This document shows positions 50,231 to 60,939 of a stretch of DNA of 64,000 nt, one piece after another. This DNA is from Prorocentrum cordatum (Eukaryota; Sar; Dinophyceae; Prorocentrales; Prorocentraceae), in contig CAUYUJ010008557.1 of NCBI GenBank assembly GCA_963575745.1, positions 62,001-126,000 on the forward strand, in the 5' to 3' direction. The notes under the pieces are model-generated. The model did no database searches. It was not told where the DNA came from and saw nothing but the letters and a program-made list of their open reading frames with translations. The number at the start of each line of letters is the position of its first letter. The stretch's first letter is position 1. Position numbers and translations under genes: made by a program.

Positions 50231-51005
50231 ATGCCCTTGCGCCCGGCGTTTGGCGAGACGGGCCACCAGGCCACGGCAGTGCTGCACCCCTGGGGCGACG
50301 AAGCGGGCGATCCGGGCGAGGCAGACAGGGCGGCGGACAGAGAGGCCAAACGTCTTCGTGTCGACCAGGGCTCGTTCGCCCCGATTCGCCCGCCCTCGCC
50401 CCCGAGTGACTGCGACGGTGATCCACGCCCGAGCCGCCCCAGCGTCGCCCGCAAGGGAGGGGGGCCAGGAGGCGGCGGAGCTCGCGGTCGAGGCGGCCCC
50501 GGCAGGCTCCAACGAGGAGGCCGCCGATGCCAATGCCGCCGCTGGGAGGTTGCCCGAACCTGGCCCTGCTGGAGGTTCCGCTGCTCCAGCAGCCGCGCCG
50601 GAGGGCCACGTCAGGGAGGAGGGCGAGGAGGGCGAGGAGGGCGAGGCAGAGGAGGGGAGGGAGAACGACGGCAAGGCGGACGACGCGGGCGAATCCAAAG
50701 GCGAGAGCGACGGCACGGCGGACGGCGAGGGCAAGGCCAAGGGCGAGAAGGAGGAGGAGGAGGACGAGGAGGAGGAGGTAGAGGACCGCGAGAGGCCGGC
50801 GCCTGTGGCGCGGGCAGGAGGCGACGCTCAGCCAGCCGCTCCGCCAGAAGGCGCAACCGCGGCGCGGGCGGCTGCCCCAGAAGCGGCAGAGGACGGCGGC
50901 GAGGCGAAGTCGCCCGCTGCCGACGCGTGCGCCGCCTGGACTCGCAGCGCGCTCAACGAGGTCGAGGCCCTGCTCGACAGCCACCGCGCGCGCCTCCTCC
51001 CGTAG
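50231..51005 (+). CDS. Hypothetical disordered protein, part 2 (frame change near 50450)
   Basis: Starts MPLRPAFGETGHQATAVLHP and has a basic patch, DREAKRLRVDQG. At a G-rich run near 50450-50465 the protein-like frame changes to one with AAELAVEAAPAGSNEEAADA, a long Glu/Asp/Gly/Lys-rich acidic stretch (about 50610-50800) and a C-terminal helix-like WTRSALNEVEALLDSHRARL, ending at 51005. It is in frame with part 1, so the two are probably one gene. The acidic run suggests a nuclear or chromatin-associated protein, which is a guess. Confidence 0.35.
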
Positions 51006-51550
51006 CCCTTCGCGGCCACGAAACGCCGGCTCGTAGAAGGCTCTGGATGGCGGGCCATGCGCGCCGAAATCAAAACGATAATACGCGACCGGCTCGCGCG
51101 ACATTCCTGGAGCTCCTGGAACGACGCGCCGGCGCGCGCGACACTCCTGGAACAACGCGCCGGCGCTACAACGGCTGCCCCGGGCCCGGAGGAGGAGGAG
51201 GAGGAGGAGGGGGAAGAGGAGGGGGGCGACGAGGAAAGCGACGTGGGTGGCGTAACCGCCCGTTTCGCTTGTAGGGGCCGGATTCGAGGCGTGGTAGTCG
51301 GGGCAGCGGACCGGCCCTGCCACTTCGGCCGCTGGCAGGCCCAGCTCGCGTCGAGCACTACCTGACCCTCCAGCGCGCCGGCGTGCTTGTCCTGATGCGC
51401 CGCGCCCGGGTCCTGCGACTTCTCCCTGCTCCGCCGTGGCGCATTGTGCAGGCGGCATTCCTGCGCCCTCGGGGCTGGTCCTCGGTCGCCGACTGGTCCT
51501 CCTGCTCTCTCTCCACGCGCCCCTGGCCTGTTCTCTAGGCGTCCTTCTTG
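51006..51550. other. Region without a recognised gene
   Basis: Contains two imperfect copies of CGCGACA(T/C)TCCTGGA with GCGCCGGCGC (51096-51170), a GGA run at about 51189-51218, and otherwise GC-rich sequence. Confidence 0.4.
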
Positions 51551-51551
51551 G

Positions 51552-51800
51552 GCTCGACCTGTTCGTGACCTTCGGCGCTGCCTGGCGGCTGGTGATGGAG
51601 GAGCGCCTGTCCAAGGAATTCGCGGAGGTGCAATTCCCCGTTCCCTGGCCCGACTTCGGGCGGCCTTCTATGGGTTCGACCTGTTCGCGACCTTCTACGC
51701 CGCCTTTTGGGCGCGACCTGCGCGCGCCCTTCTCCGCTGCCTGTTTCCTCGTCGCCTCGGGCGGCCTTCTAAGGTTTCGACCAGTTCGTGACCTTCTACG
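51552..51800. repeat. Degenerate tandem repeat, 100-122 bp
   Basis: The block TCGACCTGTTCGTGACCTTC and its variants recur at about 51552, 51674 and 51774, each followed by a CGCCGC or CGCTGC stretch. Confidence 0.7.
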
Positions 51801-51814
51801 CCGCTTGATTCCCT

Positions 51815-51946
51815 TGTTTCTCTCCCTCTCTCTCTCTGTCTTTTTCTCTTTCTCTTTCTCTTTCTCTTTCTCTCTCTCTCTCTATGTATATTTATATATA
51901 TTATATATATAATATATAATATATATATATATATATTGATATTTTT

Positions 51947-52001
<55 letters not shown>

Positions 52002-52002
52002 A
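51815..52002. repeat. (CT)n, (TA)n, (TC)n compound microsatellite
   Basis: CT/TTTCTC repeats (51815-51885), a (TA)n block (about 51886-51936), then T-rich and (TC)n to 52002. Confidence 0.95.
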
Positions 52003-52149
52003 TCTCTACCTAACAGCGAAGACTGATAGGTTTCTAGTGGTGTCAAAAGAGAGCATCATGACTCCTCAGGGGGGTCGGGGCGGGACCCGGAGCGGCTGCC
52101 GCCGAAACCCAAATCGCCTGGGACATCCTCGCAAAGTCGCTCTTGGCGC

Positions 52150-52470
52150 TGCTAGAATTCCATTCCCGGCGTACATTTTGGATGCCCGGAGCCAACTGTA
52201 GGCCACTTCGTGCTCTTCGAGTTCCCAGAACTCCATTCCCGGCGTACATTTGGATGCCCGGAGCCAACTGTACGTCACTTCGTGGTATTCGAGTTCCCAG
52301 AACTCCATTCCCGGGCCACATTTTGGATGCCCGGAGCCAATTGCAGGCCACTTCGTGGATTTCGAGTTTCCAGAACTCTATTCCCGGGTCACATTTTGGG
52401 TGCCCGGAGCCAACTGTAGGCCACTTCGTGGTCTTCGAGTTCCCAGAACTCCATTCCCGGGCCACATTGT
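52150..52470. repeat. 73-bp tandem repeat, five copies
   Basis: The landmark CCATTCCCGGGCCACATTTT or a variant recurs at about 52160, 52232, 52305, 52378 and 52452, with TGCCCGGAGCCAACTGTAGG and CCACTTCGTGGT between. A stray sixth copy lies at about 52779-52815 inside the next repeat. The period of 73-74 makes the frame rotate from unit to unit. Confidence 0.9.
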
Positions 52471-52473
52471 GAA

Positions 52474-53858
52474 TGCTGAGGCAGGCTGATGCTGAGGCTG
52501 GGGCAGGCTGAGGCTGAGGCTGAGGCTGAAGGCAGACTGAAACTGAGGCTGAGGCAGAGGCAGGCTGAGGCTGAGGCTGACGCAGGCTGATGCTGAGGCA
52601 GGCTGAGGCTGAGGCTGAGGCTGATGCAGGCTGAGGCTGCGGCAGGCTGAGGCTGAGCCCGAGGCTGAAGGCAGACTGAGGCTGAGGCTGAAGCAGGCTG
52701 AGGCTGAGGCTGAGGCTGAGGCTGAGGCTGAGGCAGGCCAGGCTGAGGCTGAGGCTGAGGCAGGCTGAGGCAGGCTAGTTCCCAGAACTCCATTCCCAGG
52801 CCACATTTTGAATGCTGAGCAGGCTGATGCTGAGCTGAGGCTGGCTGAGGCTGAGGCAGGCTGAGGCTGAGCCGAGGCTGAAGGCAGACTGAGGCTGAGC
52901 TGAGGCTGAGGCTGAGGCTGAGGCAGGCTGAGGCTGAGGCTGAAGCAGGCTGAGGCTGATGGCTGAGGCAGGCTGAGGCTGAGGCTGAGGCAGGCTGAGG
53001 CTGAGGCTGAGGCAGGCTCAGGCTGAGGCTGAGGCTGAGGCTGAGGCCGAGGCTGCAGGCAGACTCAGGCTGAGGCTGAAGCAGGCTGAGGCCTGAGGCT
53101 GAGGTGAGGCTGAGGCTGTGGCTGAGGCTGAGGCTGAGGCAGGCTGAGGCAGGCTGAGGCTGATGCAGGCTGAGGCTGAGGCTGAGCTGAGGCAGGATGA
53201 GGCTGAGGCTGAGGCTGAGGCTGAGGCTGAGGCTGAGGCAGGCTGAGGCTGAGGCAGGCTGAGGCTGAGGCCGAGGCTGAAGGCAGACTGAGGCTGAGGC
53301 TGAAGCAGGCTGAGGCTGAGGCTGAGGCAGGCTGAGGCTGAGGCTGAGCAGGCTGATGCTGAGGCAGGCTGAGGCTGAGGCTGAGCAGGCTGAGGCTGAG
53401 GCTGAGGCTGCAGGCGGAGGCCGAGACAGGCTGAGGCTGAGGCTGAGGCTGAGGCCGAGGCTGAAGGCAGACTGAGGCTGAGGCTGAAGCAGACTGAGGC
53501 TGAGGCTGAGGCAGGCTGAGGCTGAGGCTGAGGCAGGCTGATGCTGAGGCAGGCTGAGGCTGAGGCTGAGGCTGATGCAGGCTGAGGCTGAGGCAGGCTG
53601 AGGCTGAGGCCGAGGCCGACGGCAGACTGAGGCAGGCTGAAGCAGGCTGAGGCTGAGGCAGAGGCAGGCTGAGGCTGAGGCTGAGGCAGGCTGATGCTGA
53701 GGCAGGCTGAGGCTGAGGCTGAGGCTGATGCGGGCTGAGGCTGAGGCAGGCTGAGGCTGAGGCCGAGGCTGAAGGCAGACTGAGGCTGAGGCTGAAGCAG
53801 GCTGAGGCTGAGGCTGAGGCAGGCTGAGGCTGAGGCAGGCTGAGGCTGAGGCTGTGAC
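52474..53858. repeat. GAGGCT hexanucleotide tract, about 1.4 kb
   Basis: Near-continuous GAGGCT repeats with regular GAGGCAGGCT and GAAGGCAGACT interruptions, which suggests a higher-order unit. The minus-strand 499-codon ORF across it is simple repeat translation. Confidence 0.95.
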
Positions 53859-54050
53859 TGCGACTGCCGTTGCCACTGCGACTGTCATCGCGAATGCGAC
53901 TACGACTGCGAGAACAGCAGAATTCTACAACTGGCTTCTCATCTGAATCTTAAGGGGAATGCTTCCAGATATGCTCCTACACATCGCTGTTAGGTTGCTT
54001 TGCCGGGATAATTCTCTTTCATTTTCTCTCTCTCTCTCTCTCTCTCACGA

Positions 54051-54715
54051 ATGCACCTGACCATGGGGCGGTTAGTCCCTCCTGTCCCTGTTGGTCCTCC
54101 TGCCCTGGTTCCACAGGCTCGCCTGCCCTGCTCCCCTGGTGGCCGGCGGGGCCACCACCGAGGTGCTGGTGCGGGCGGCTACGGCGCCATGTCGCCAGCT
54201 ACGGCTGGCCCTCCCTCCTCCCCCTCCCCCCTCTCTGCCGCCTCGGCGGCCCCGCGGTCCTGGGCGCGGTGCGGCCCCGGCCCGGCCCGGGGCTCCGCGG
54301 ACAACAGCAGCGCCCTGGTACAGCGCGGCTTCGGCCGGGTCCGGAGCGCTCGCCCCTGCAGGTCCGGATCCGTTCCACCTCCTGCTCCAGCGCGCCGGCG
54401 CCCTGTCGGTCCTGTACCCTGGGCCGGTGGCACCATGAACCACCGCGGCCCTGTGGCTCCCGCTCCTGCTACCTGTACGATGGCACAACGCTGCACTCCG
54501 TCTCAGTCTCGCTCTCTTCGCTCTCCCTGATCCCTGACGCAGCTCGGTTGCAGGCGCGTCACCTCTCGCCGCCAACTCGAGGCTGGTGTAAAATGAAGAG
54601 CCGTAGACGGCGGCACCAACCACAGCATTTTGCTTCGACCGGTACTTCGCCACCAGTTTCAAGAAGGCGCCCCTTGGCAAGTTCGTCGACTTCGACACCG
54701 CCTGGTTCCTAGGTT
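54051..54715 (+). other. GC-rich region with one exon-like segment
   Basis: Several frames are open. At about 54615-54705 one frame reads FCFDRYFATSFKKAPLGKFV, then DFDTAWFLG, which looks like a real exon, but no flanking gene structure is clear. Confidence 0.25.
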
Positions 54716-54889
54716 TTGCCTCTTCCCGGCCTCGTTATGAGGCTGCGCCCCCTTTCTCCTCCCTCTACTCTGCGTAATTCAAGCTTCGCGCGGCCCGCTT
54801 AGCTTCGACTGGAAGAGGTGCGCTCTCGACATCAAATTATCCTGGCGAAGGACCCAACCATATGCAATTGTGAATACTGCAATTGTAAA

Positions 54890-56815
54890 TATCTTCTCGG
54901 TGGAGCCCCCATACGGGGCCACGAAACGTACGAGGGGTGTGCCGAAATGGGTGTGCGGGACGCATGCGGGCACACCATGGGACGGGCCTTCGTGGAGCTC
55001 CCTTGGGGCCTCGATGCGTGTGAGGGTGTGCCGAAAATTGGGTGTGCGGGCGCATGCGGGCACACGCATGGGACCTTCGGTGGAGCTCCCTTATGGGCCA
55101 CGGAACGAGGTTTTCGTGAGGGGCGTGCCGACATTGAGTGTGGGTTAGCATTGCGGGCGCGGGCACTGGGGCTTCGGTGGAGCTCCCAATGGGGCCCACG
55201 CAAGCGTTTGGCGATTCTTATTGTGAGGGGTGTGCCGAAATGGGTGTGGGTGACGCATGCGGGCGCGGGCACTGGGGCCTTCGGTGGAGCTCCCTATGGG
55301 GCCACGAAACGTGTGAGGGGTGTGCCGATATGGGTGTGGGTGACGCATGTGGGCGCGGGCACTGGGGCCTTCGGTTGAGCTCCCTATGGAGCCACGAAAC
55401 GTGTGAGGGGTGTGCCGAAATGGGCGTGGGTGACGCATGCGGGCGCGGGCACTGGGGCCTTCGGTGGAGCTCCCTATGGAGCCACGAAACGTGTGAGGGG
55501 TGTGCCGAAATTGGTGTGGGTGAGCATGCGGGCGCGGGCACTGGGGCCTTCGGCGGAACTCCCTATGGGGCCACGAAGCGTGTGAGGGGTGTGCCGAAAT
55601 GGGTGTGGGTGACGCATGCGGGCGCGGGCACTGGGGCCTTCGGTGGAGCTCCCTATGGGGCCACGAAACGTGTGAGGGGTGTGCCGATATGGGTGTGGGT
55701 GACGCATGTGGGCGCGGGCACTGGGGCCTTCGGTTGAGCTCCCTATGGAGCCACGAAACGTGTGAGGGGTGTGCCGAAATGGGCGTGGGTGACGCATGCG
55801 GGCGCGGGCACTGGGGCCTTCGGTGGAGCTCCCTAATGGAGCCACGAATGCGTAGTGGGGGTGTGCCGAATGTTTGTGGGTTTGGACGGCATGCCGAAGT
55901 GCGAACTGGGGCCTTCGGCGGAGCTCCCTATGGCGCCACGAAACGTGTGAGGGGTGTGCCGAAATGGGTGTGGGTGACGCATGCGGGCGCGGGCACTGGG
56001 GCCTTCGGTGGAGCTCCCTATGGTGCCACGAAACGTGTGTGGGGTGTGCCGAAATGGGTGTGGGTGACGCATGCGGGCGCGGGCACTGGGGCCTTCGGTG
56101 GAGCTCCCTATGGGGCCACGAAACGTGTGAGGGGTGTGCCGAAATGGGTGTGGGTGACGCATGCGGGCGCGGGCACTGGGGCCTTCGGTGGAGCTCCCTA
56201 TGCAGCCACGAAACGTGTGAGGGGTGTGCCGAAATGGGTGTGGGTGACGCATGCGGGCGCGGGCACTGGGGCCTTCGGTGGAGCTCCCTATGGAGCCACG
56301 AAACGTGTGAGGGGTGTGCCGAAATGGGTGTGGGTGACGCATGCGGGCGCGGGCACTGGGGCCTTCGGTGGAGCTCCCTATGGAGCCACGAAACGTGTGA
56401 GGGGTGTGCCGAAATGGGTGTGGGTGACGCATGCGGGCGCGGGCACTGGGGCCTTCGGTGGAGCTCCCTATGGAGCCACGAAACGTGTGAGGGGTGTGCC
56501 GAAATGGGTGTGGGGACGCATGCGGGCGGCAGCACTGGGGCCTTCGGTGGAGCTCCCTATGGAGCCACGAAACGTGTTGTGCCGAAATGGTGTGGGGACG
56601 CATGCGGGCGCGGGAATGGGGCCTTCGGTGGATGGAGCCACGAACGTGTGAGGGGTGTGCTGTGGGTGACGCATGCGGGCGCGGGCACTGGGGCCTTCGG
56701 TGGAGCTCCCTATGGAGCCACGAAACGTGTGAGGGGTGTGCCGAAATGGGTGTGGGTGACGCATGCGGGCGCGGGCACTGGGGCCGTCGGTGGAGCTCCC
56801 TATGGAGCCACGAAG
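54890..56815. repeat. 90-bp satellite, about 21 copies
   Basis: Period exactly 90 bp in the well-kept part (unit starts 56221, 56311, 56401, 56491), diverged at the left end (54890-55220). Landmarks are GTGTGCCGAAATGGGTGTGG, GGCACTGGGGCCTTCGG and GAGCTCCCTATGG. Because 90 is divisible by three and few stops occur, two plus frames and two minus frames stay open, giving 30-residue peptide repeats. No evidence that any is expressed. Confidence 0.95.
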
Positions 56816-56825
56816 CGGTGTACTG

Positions 56826-56917
56826 GGTTGGTGAAGAGGAGAGGAGGAGAGGAGGGGAGGAGAGGAGGAGAGGAGAGGAGAGGAGAGGAGAGGAGAGGAG
56901 AGGAGAGGAGAGGAACG
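56826..56917. repeat. (GGAGA)n purine microsatellite
   Basis: GAGGAGAGGA-type repeats directly after the 90-bp satellite. Confidence 0.95.
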
Positions 56918-56970
56918 CGGGGCACCGTCACTTCAAAACGAGGACCCAACACCACAGGATGGTTGGGAAA

Positions 56971-57023
56971 AAGTGTTCCCATGCCCGCAGAACCGGAGCG
57001 ATTGAAATGTGAGCACGCGCGCG
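56971..57023 (+). repeat. Dispersed repeat of about 55 bp, copy 2
   Basis: TTCCCATGCCCGCAGAACCG, then GAGCGATTGAAAT, then GTGAGCACGCGCGCGC; partner of 46746-46801. Confidence 0.75.
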
Positions 57024-57870
57024 CTAGCGCCCCACACGAGCTCCTGTCCTTGAACCGGGCGAGCCGCCCTCCTCTTCGGCTCCGACCAGGCTATCGCTCC
57101 ATCTCAGGCGACGCTGTTCTGCAAGCCGTTTGGTTACGCAGTTTCCCTCCGGCAGTGGTGATTTCGGCCACAGGCCTTGAGGTAGCCAACGCTCTTCAGA
57201 GGAACCAGAGGTCATGATAATGATGCGTTCCAGAATTTCCAAGGTTTCCAGGATACCGGAAATTTCCTAATACTCCACACTGGCTTCAAAAACGAAGGCC
57301 GCGAGACACGATGGAAATCCTGCAACGTATCCTGAGACAATATCACCATGGTATCATTATCTCCCTAACTACCGCCTGAAGCCTCGTCTCCGACCAGACC
57401 ATCGCTCCAACATGCGCCCTGGTCCTCGACGGAGTACACCTCGCCGCCCTCAACCTCAGCCTCGGTCCCGACCAGACTGCCGCAAGTTTCTTCCCCTTCT
57501 GGCGACGCCCCTCGGCTCACCTGGGAACAATAAAGTGCACCACCATTCCCAATCCTACCGATTCCCGCCAGGGAGCCTGGAGGTGGCAGCACCTGGGGTT
57601 GAGGTGGCTGTTCATGCCACAGGACCAAGCACAACACCCCCCCTACCCCCAGTCTCGCAAGATCCCGCCTAGAGGGACCCCTGGGCGGCAGAGCTGGGGG
57701 AGGGGGTACTGTTCCTGGCTGCCGTCGCCGGCATTAGACGCAGTGCCCCTCCATGGACTTGTCTCCGGGACGATCGTGACCTCTGCGGACAGACTCGGGG
57801 TAGTCTATGCTGGCTCCATGAGCCCTGCCGACGTCTACTCGGACGGGGCTAGGACCAGGATAAATCCGTT
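57024..57870. other. Region without a recognised gene
   Basis: Short ORFs on both strands and ordinary composition, with a GGAAATTTCC-type palindromic patch near 57258-57268. Nothing assignable. Confidence 0.4.
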
Positions 57871-57873
57871 CCA

Positions 57874-57912
57874 GAGCGTTCCAGAACGCTCTCAGAGCAT
57901 TCTGGAACGCTC
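57874..57912. repeat. 13-bp perfect inverted repeat
   Basis: Arms GAGCGTTCCAGAA (57874-57886) and TTCTGGAACGCTC (57900-57912) with a 13-nt loop. It includes a heat-shock-element-like GTTCCAGAAC arrangement, but no gene is clearly downstream. Confidence 0.85.
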
Positions 57913-58377
57913 TTAGACGGCCGCGGCGCCCGAGATAGCCTCCAGAGCCACTGGAACTCAGAGATTCTCGATGTCTCTTCTCCCGATTTTATCCTCGTCC
58001 TGGCCCCGCACTGGACCTGCGGGGCCCCGCCGCGGGTCGCGACGGGGACGGCCTTTTTTCGGAGCCGGTGCTCGGTGATTCCTCTCCGCCCGCTCCTCTG
58101 TCCCCGCGGATCGAGCGCACCAGGGCCAGTAAGGCGGCCAAGCGCTGCAACGCCCGGATCCCGAGGGAAGGGCGAGCGCCCGAGGCCGACCCTGCCAGGG
58201 CCGCCCCCCGCGCGAGCGTGGCGCGCTCTTCTATCCTTTTTCCTCCCGCCCCCATTCGCACCCCTTCTCCTTCTTTTCCTCTTCCTCAAGCCTCGAGCCT
58301 CCTCGTCCTCCTCGCCGCCCTCCCTCTTCGTCGGATGAGAACGTCCAGGGTCCAGGGGGACGGGGACGATGAGACGA

Positions 58378-58458
58378 GTGTGTGTGTGTGTGGGTGTGGG
58401 TGTGGGTGTGGGTGTGGGTGTGGGTGTGGGTGTGGGTGTGGGTGTGGGTGTGTGTTTG
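58378..58458. repeat. (TGTGGG)n microsatellite
   Basis: About twelve TGTGGG units, preceded by (TG)n and followed by a G run. Confidence 0.97.
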
Positions 58459-58613
58459 TGGGGGGGGGGCCCTCGGCTGGCGTGTCACCTCACTGTCATC
58501 CACGCCCGGATATGCTGTGCGACGGTAGGTGTTGTGGGATCCAGAGCGATTCCTGAGAGCCTGGCCGTGGCTCCGCATTCCGTACTTTTATTGATTCCGC
58601 CTCGTCGCCGCTC

Positions 58614-59063
58614 GTGAGGCCGCTTCCGCAACTGTCAGTGCTTGCACGTTGTTGTCTGTCGCCGTCGTTCCGACGCCGTCTGTTGTTCTGTAGTTTCTCG
58701 GTGATGCTACAAGCCGCCCACCTCGCGATCCAAGAGTTGGCCCGGGGCGTGGGCACGGGCATCGCGCTGTGGGACGGCGCGCCTGGGTGTCCGCCGTGTG
58801 TTCCGCAGCTGCACTGCCAAGGGCCGACGCCGCAAGTGTGCACCTGCGTGGGCACGAGCTGGACGGCCATCATCTCGGCCGTCAGTCTCCTGGCGGCAGG
58901 GCTGTTCTGTGCCTTCGCGGCGGGGGCCAGCTGGCAGCGGGCTCATCCAGGTGAATCGCCTGCGCCCTCGGCGGCAGGCGATAGCCTCGGACAGCTGGCC
59001 CGCCGGCAGGCGCTGCTACTCAGGCGCCGCGACCCCAGAGCGATCGAGTCCGACAGGGCCTGA
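58614..59063 (+). CDS. Gag-associated ORF 1 with transmembrane segment
   Basis: About 149 codons. The middle has a Cys-rich stretch (CPPCVPQLHCQGPTPQVCTC) followed by a hydrophobic segment, TAIISAVSLLAAGLFCAFAA, then a charged tail. A second in-frame start lies at about 58704. The same type of short membrane ORF precedes gag in the first recombinase element. The stop overlaps the start of the next ORF (59063). Confidence 0.4.
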   Translation: MRPLPQLSVLARCCLSPSFRRRLLFCSFSVMLQAAHLAIQELARGVGTGIALWDGAPGCPPCVPQLHCQGPTPQVCTCVGTSWTAIISAVSLLAAGLFCAFAAGASWQRAHPGESPAPSAAGDSLGQLARRQALLLRRRDPRAIESDRA

Positions 59064-59761
59064 TGGCACAGGCGCGGGCAGGACAGTTCGTGCTGGTAGA
59101 CTATGATGTGGGCGGCCCACGCATGCTCCGCCAGAGGCTGGTTGTGACCGCGGATGTGGGTCCGCCCGAGAGGTTCTTTGGGGTCCTTTTTGACGGTGAC
59201 TACTATGCAGAGACGCCGCTGATCGAGGGCGGCGACATCAGGGCTTTCTTCGCCCAACAGACGGCCCGAGCGCTGCCCGAGGGCGTCGATCCCCAGATAG
59301 TGTGCGGGTTCGACGACATGCCAGACCAGCTGTACGCTGACGGGCTGGCACTGATCGGAGCGGCGGAAATGCAGGTCGACCCGCCCGAGCTGCCGCTGCA
59401 CATCGCTTGGGACGTGCCGCAGCGGGATGACTTCGACGGCCTGCCGCTGGAGGATGCCGCGGCGCCCGGGCCTGGGAGCGACGGCCCGGCGCTGGAGTCC
59501 TCTCCCATTCTTGTGCGGCCTGGCTCGGAGGCGGGATTCCAGGACAGGCAAGGGGTTTTCCCGGGTGCCAGGAGGGCCTTGCCTGCAGCCGAGAGGCGGC
59601 CCGCCAGCCTGGTGCGCCCGCCTGAGCCACGCCCCACTGCCCGCCAGTTGCTGCTGCTGCCCCGGCACGGGGGACCGGGGAAGGCGCCCCAGCTCCCCGT
59701 GGACTTGGGGGGGCGCCTCAGGTTGGCCTCGTGCCGCCGCCGACGGCGCCGACCCTGCTGA
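59063..59761 (+). CDS. Gag-associated ORF 2
   Basis: About 232 codons beginning near AQARAGQFVLVDYDVGGPRM, a start I associate with gag-like ORFs of dinoflagellate recombinase retroelements. It continues with VTADVGPPERFFGVLFDGDY, GGDIRAFFAQQTARALPEGV and a Pro/Arg-rich end. It follows ORF 1 with a 1-base overlap in another frame, so translation by frameshift or a past indel are both possible. Confidence 0.45.
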   Translation: MAQARAGQFVLVDYDVGGPRMLRQRLVVTADVGPPERFFGVLFDGDYYAETPLIEGGDIRAFFAQQTARALPEGVDPQIVCGFDDMPDQLYADGLALIGAAEMQVDPPELPLHIAWDVPQRDDFDGLPLEDAAAPGPGSDGPALESSPILVRPGSEAGFQDRQGVFPGARRALPAAERRPASLVRPPEPRPTARQLLLLPRHGGPGKAPQLPVDLGGRLRLASCRRRRRRPC

Positions 59762-59791
59762 GGTGGTGCGCTCTGGAGGCGCGCTCGGGGC

Positions 59792-60148
59792 ATGAGGGGG
59801 GTAACCTGGTCGCTCACCGCTTGCCGCCTTGGCGACTGTGCGATCGTCCAGGTGGGAGGCCAGCCGCTCGCGATCGGTCAGGTGACGGCGGAGGACGCGG
59901 CGGCCCTGGCGGAGGGTGATCTTCGCACGTTGCCAGTGTTTCTTCGACCCGCAGGGCGAGCGTCGCAGGACCAGTGCAGACGTGGCGGCTCCCTCCAGCG
60001 AGAACGCGGTGCCCGGCGGGTTCGGGGTGACAGGTCTTCGCGCGCTGATCTGGACGCTGAAGTATGTTCGAGACATCGGCGGGTCTTTCTTCGCCGCTCA
60101 CGAGCAAGGTCGCCGCTGGGAGTAGGAGCGTCTACGAACACGAGGTGA
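59792..60148 (+). pseudogene. Gag-associated segment between ORF 2 and ORF 3
   Basis: This frame begins with SLTACRLGDCAIVQVGGQPL and GQVTAEDAAALAEGDLRTLP, which look coding, then degenerates after about 59950, where the better frame moves toward ORF 3. Probably one polyprotein broken by indels. Confidence 0.35.
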
Positions 60149-60939
60149 TCTCCAGGGTGCTGGACGCCGCTGCGCCGCAGGACCAGCTCAACCTGCCGCC
60201 ACTGGAGTCGTTCGAGCTCTTGTCCAGGCGCGTGGCGCTGGTCAAGGAGGCGCGCAGGCTCAACCCAGCCCCTCCCGACTACAGCATGGCGGACTTTTCC
60301 GTGGGCTGGGGGGCTCGCTCAGGAGGCGCCGCCATCGCGTTGCAGCTGGCCGCCCGCGTCGCCTCGGAGGCGCGCCAGGAGTCGGCCATCGCGAAGGAGG
60401 CCCGACAGGCGCGGGAGGAGAGGCAGCAGCGCCCCTCGCGGCGAGGCCGGCGGGGGCAGGAACCCCGCAGGGGCCTCGTGACGCGCAGAGGGCCCCGGAG
60501 CCCGCAGATGGGCTCGTCGGCGCCCTCGGCGAGGAGGCCCCACTATGCCCCGGTCGGGGGCTCGCAGGCACCGAGAGCTGCACCGCGCGACCTCTTCCCT
60601 CTTCCGAGGTTCGATGAGAACCTAGCCGCGCGCGAGGGCTTGTCGCGCCCCGTTCAGCCGAAGCTGAAGTTGCGTCACGCCAAGGGCCAGCATGCAGATG
60701 CCATGATCGACTCCCTCAACTGGCTCCACGGGGGGGGGCGCCGTCTCGCCAGGCCTGGCGCTTCTACCAGCGCTGCGCAGCGCGAAGCCCAGCGCGTTCT
60801 GCTTCGACATAGGGGTGCTGATGATGGTCGCCCCGCTGCCGACTCGCGAGAAGCCGCCCGCGTGCTTCTCCGTTCTGACCTCGGCGACGACACTGGGGGC
60901 GGGGGCCCAGTGCCGTTTCGCCTTGCGCTTGCGAGCTGA
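60064..60939 (+). CDS. Gag-like ORF 3, Arg-rich
   Basis: About 290 codons. VYEHEVISRVLDAAAPQDQL, LLSRRVALVKEARRLNPAPP and AAIALQLAARVASEARQESA form a helical core. A basic region (RQQRPSRRGRRGQEPRRG) and then DLFPLPRFDENLAAREGLSR and HADAMIDSLNWLHGG follow. This matches the gag-to-RT linker type of the same element class. From about 60735 a G run probably shifts the frame and the remainder is unreliable. Confidence 0.45.
   Translation: MFETSAGLSSPLTSKVAAGSRSVYEHEVISRVLDAAAPQDQLNLPPLESFELLSRRVALVKEARRLNPAPPDYSMADFSVGWGARSGGAAIALQLAARVASEARQESAIAKEARQAREERQQRPSRRGRRGQEPRRGLVTRRGPRSPQMGSSAPSARRPHYAPVGGSQAPRAAPRDLFPLPRFDENLAAREGLSRPVQPKLKLRHAKGQHADAMIDSLNWLHGGGRRLARPGASTSAAQREAQRVLLRHRGADDGRPAADSREAARVLLRSDLGDDTGGGGPVPFRLALAS

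Noticed and set aside
52389-53888. 499-codon Ser/Ala/Gln/Pro ORF on the minus strand
   Set aside because: Translation of the GAGGCT hexamer tract.
58378-58458. Telomere-like TGTGGG repeat
   Set aside because: Dinoflagellate telomeres are TTTAGGG-type; this is a short internal microsatellite.
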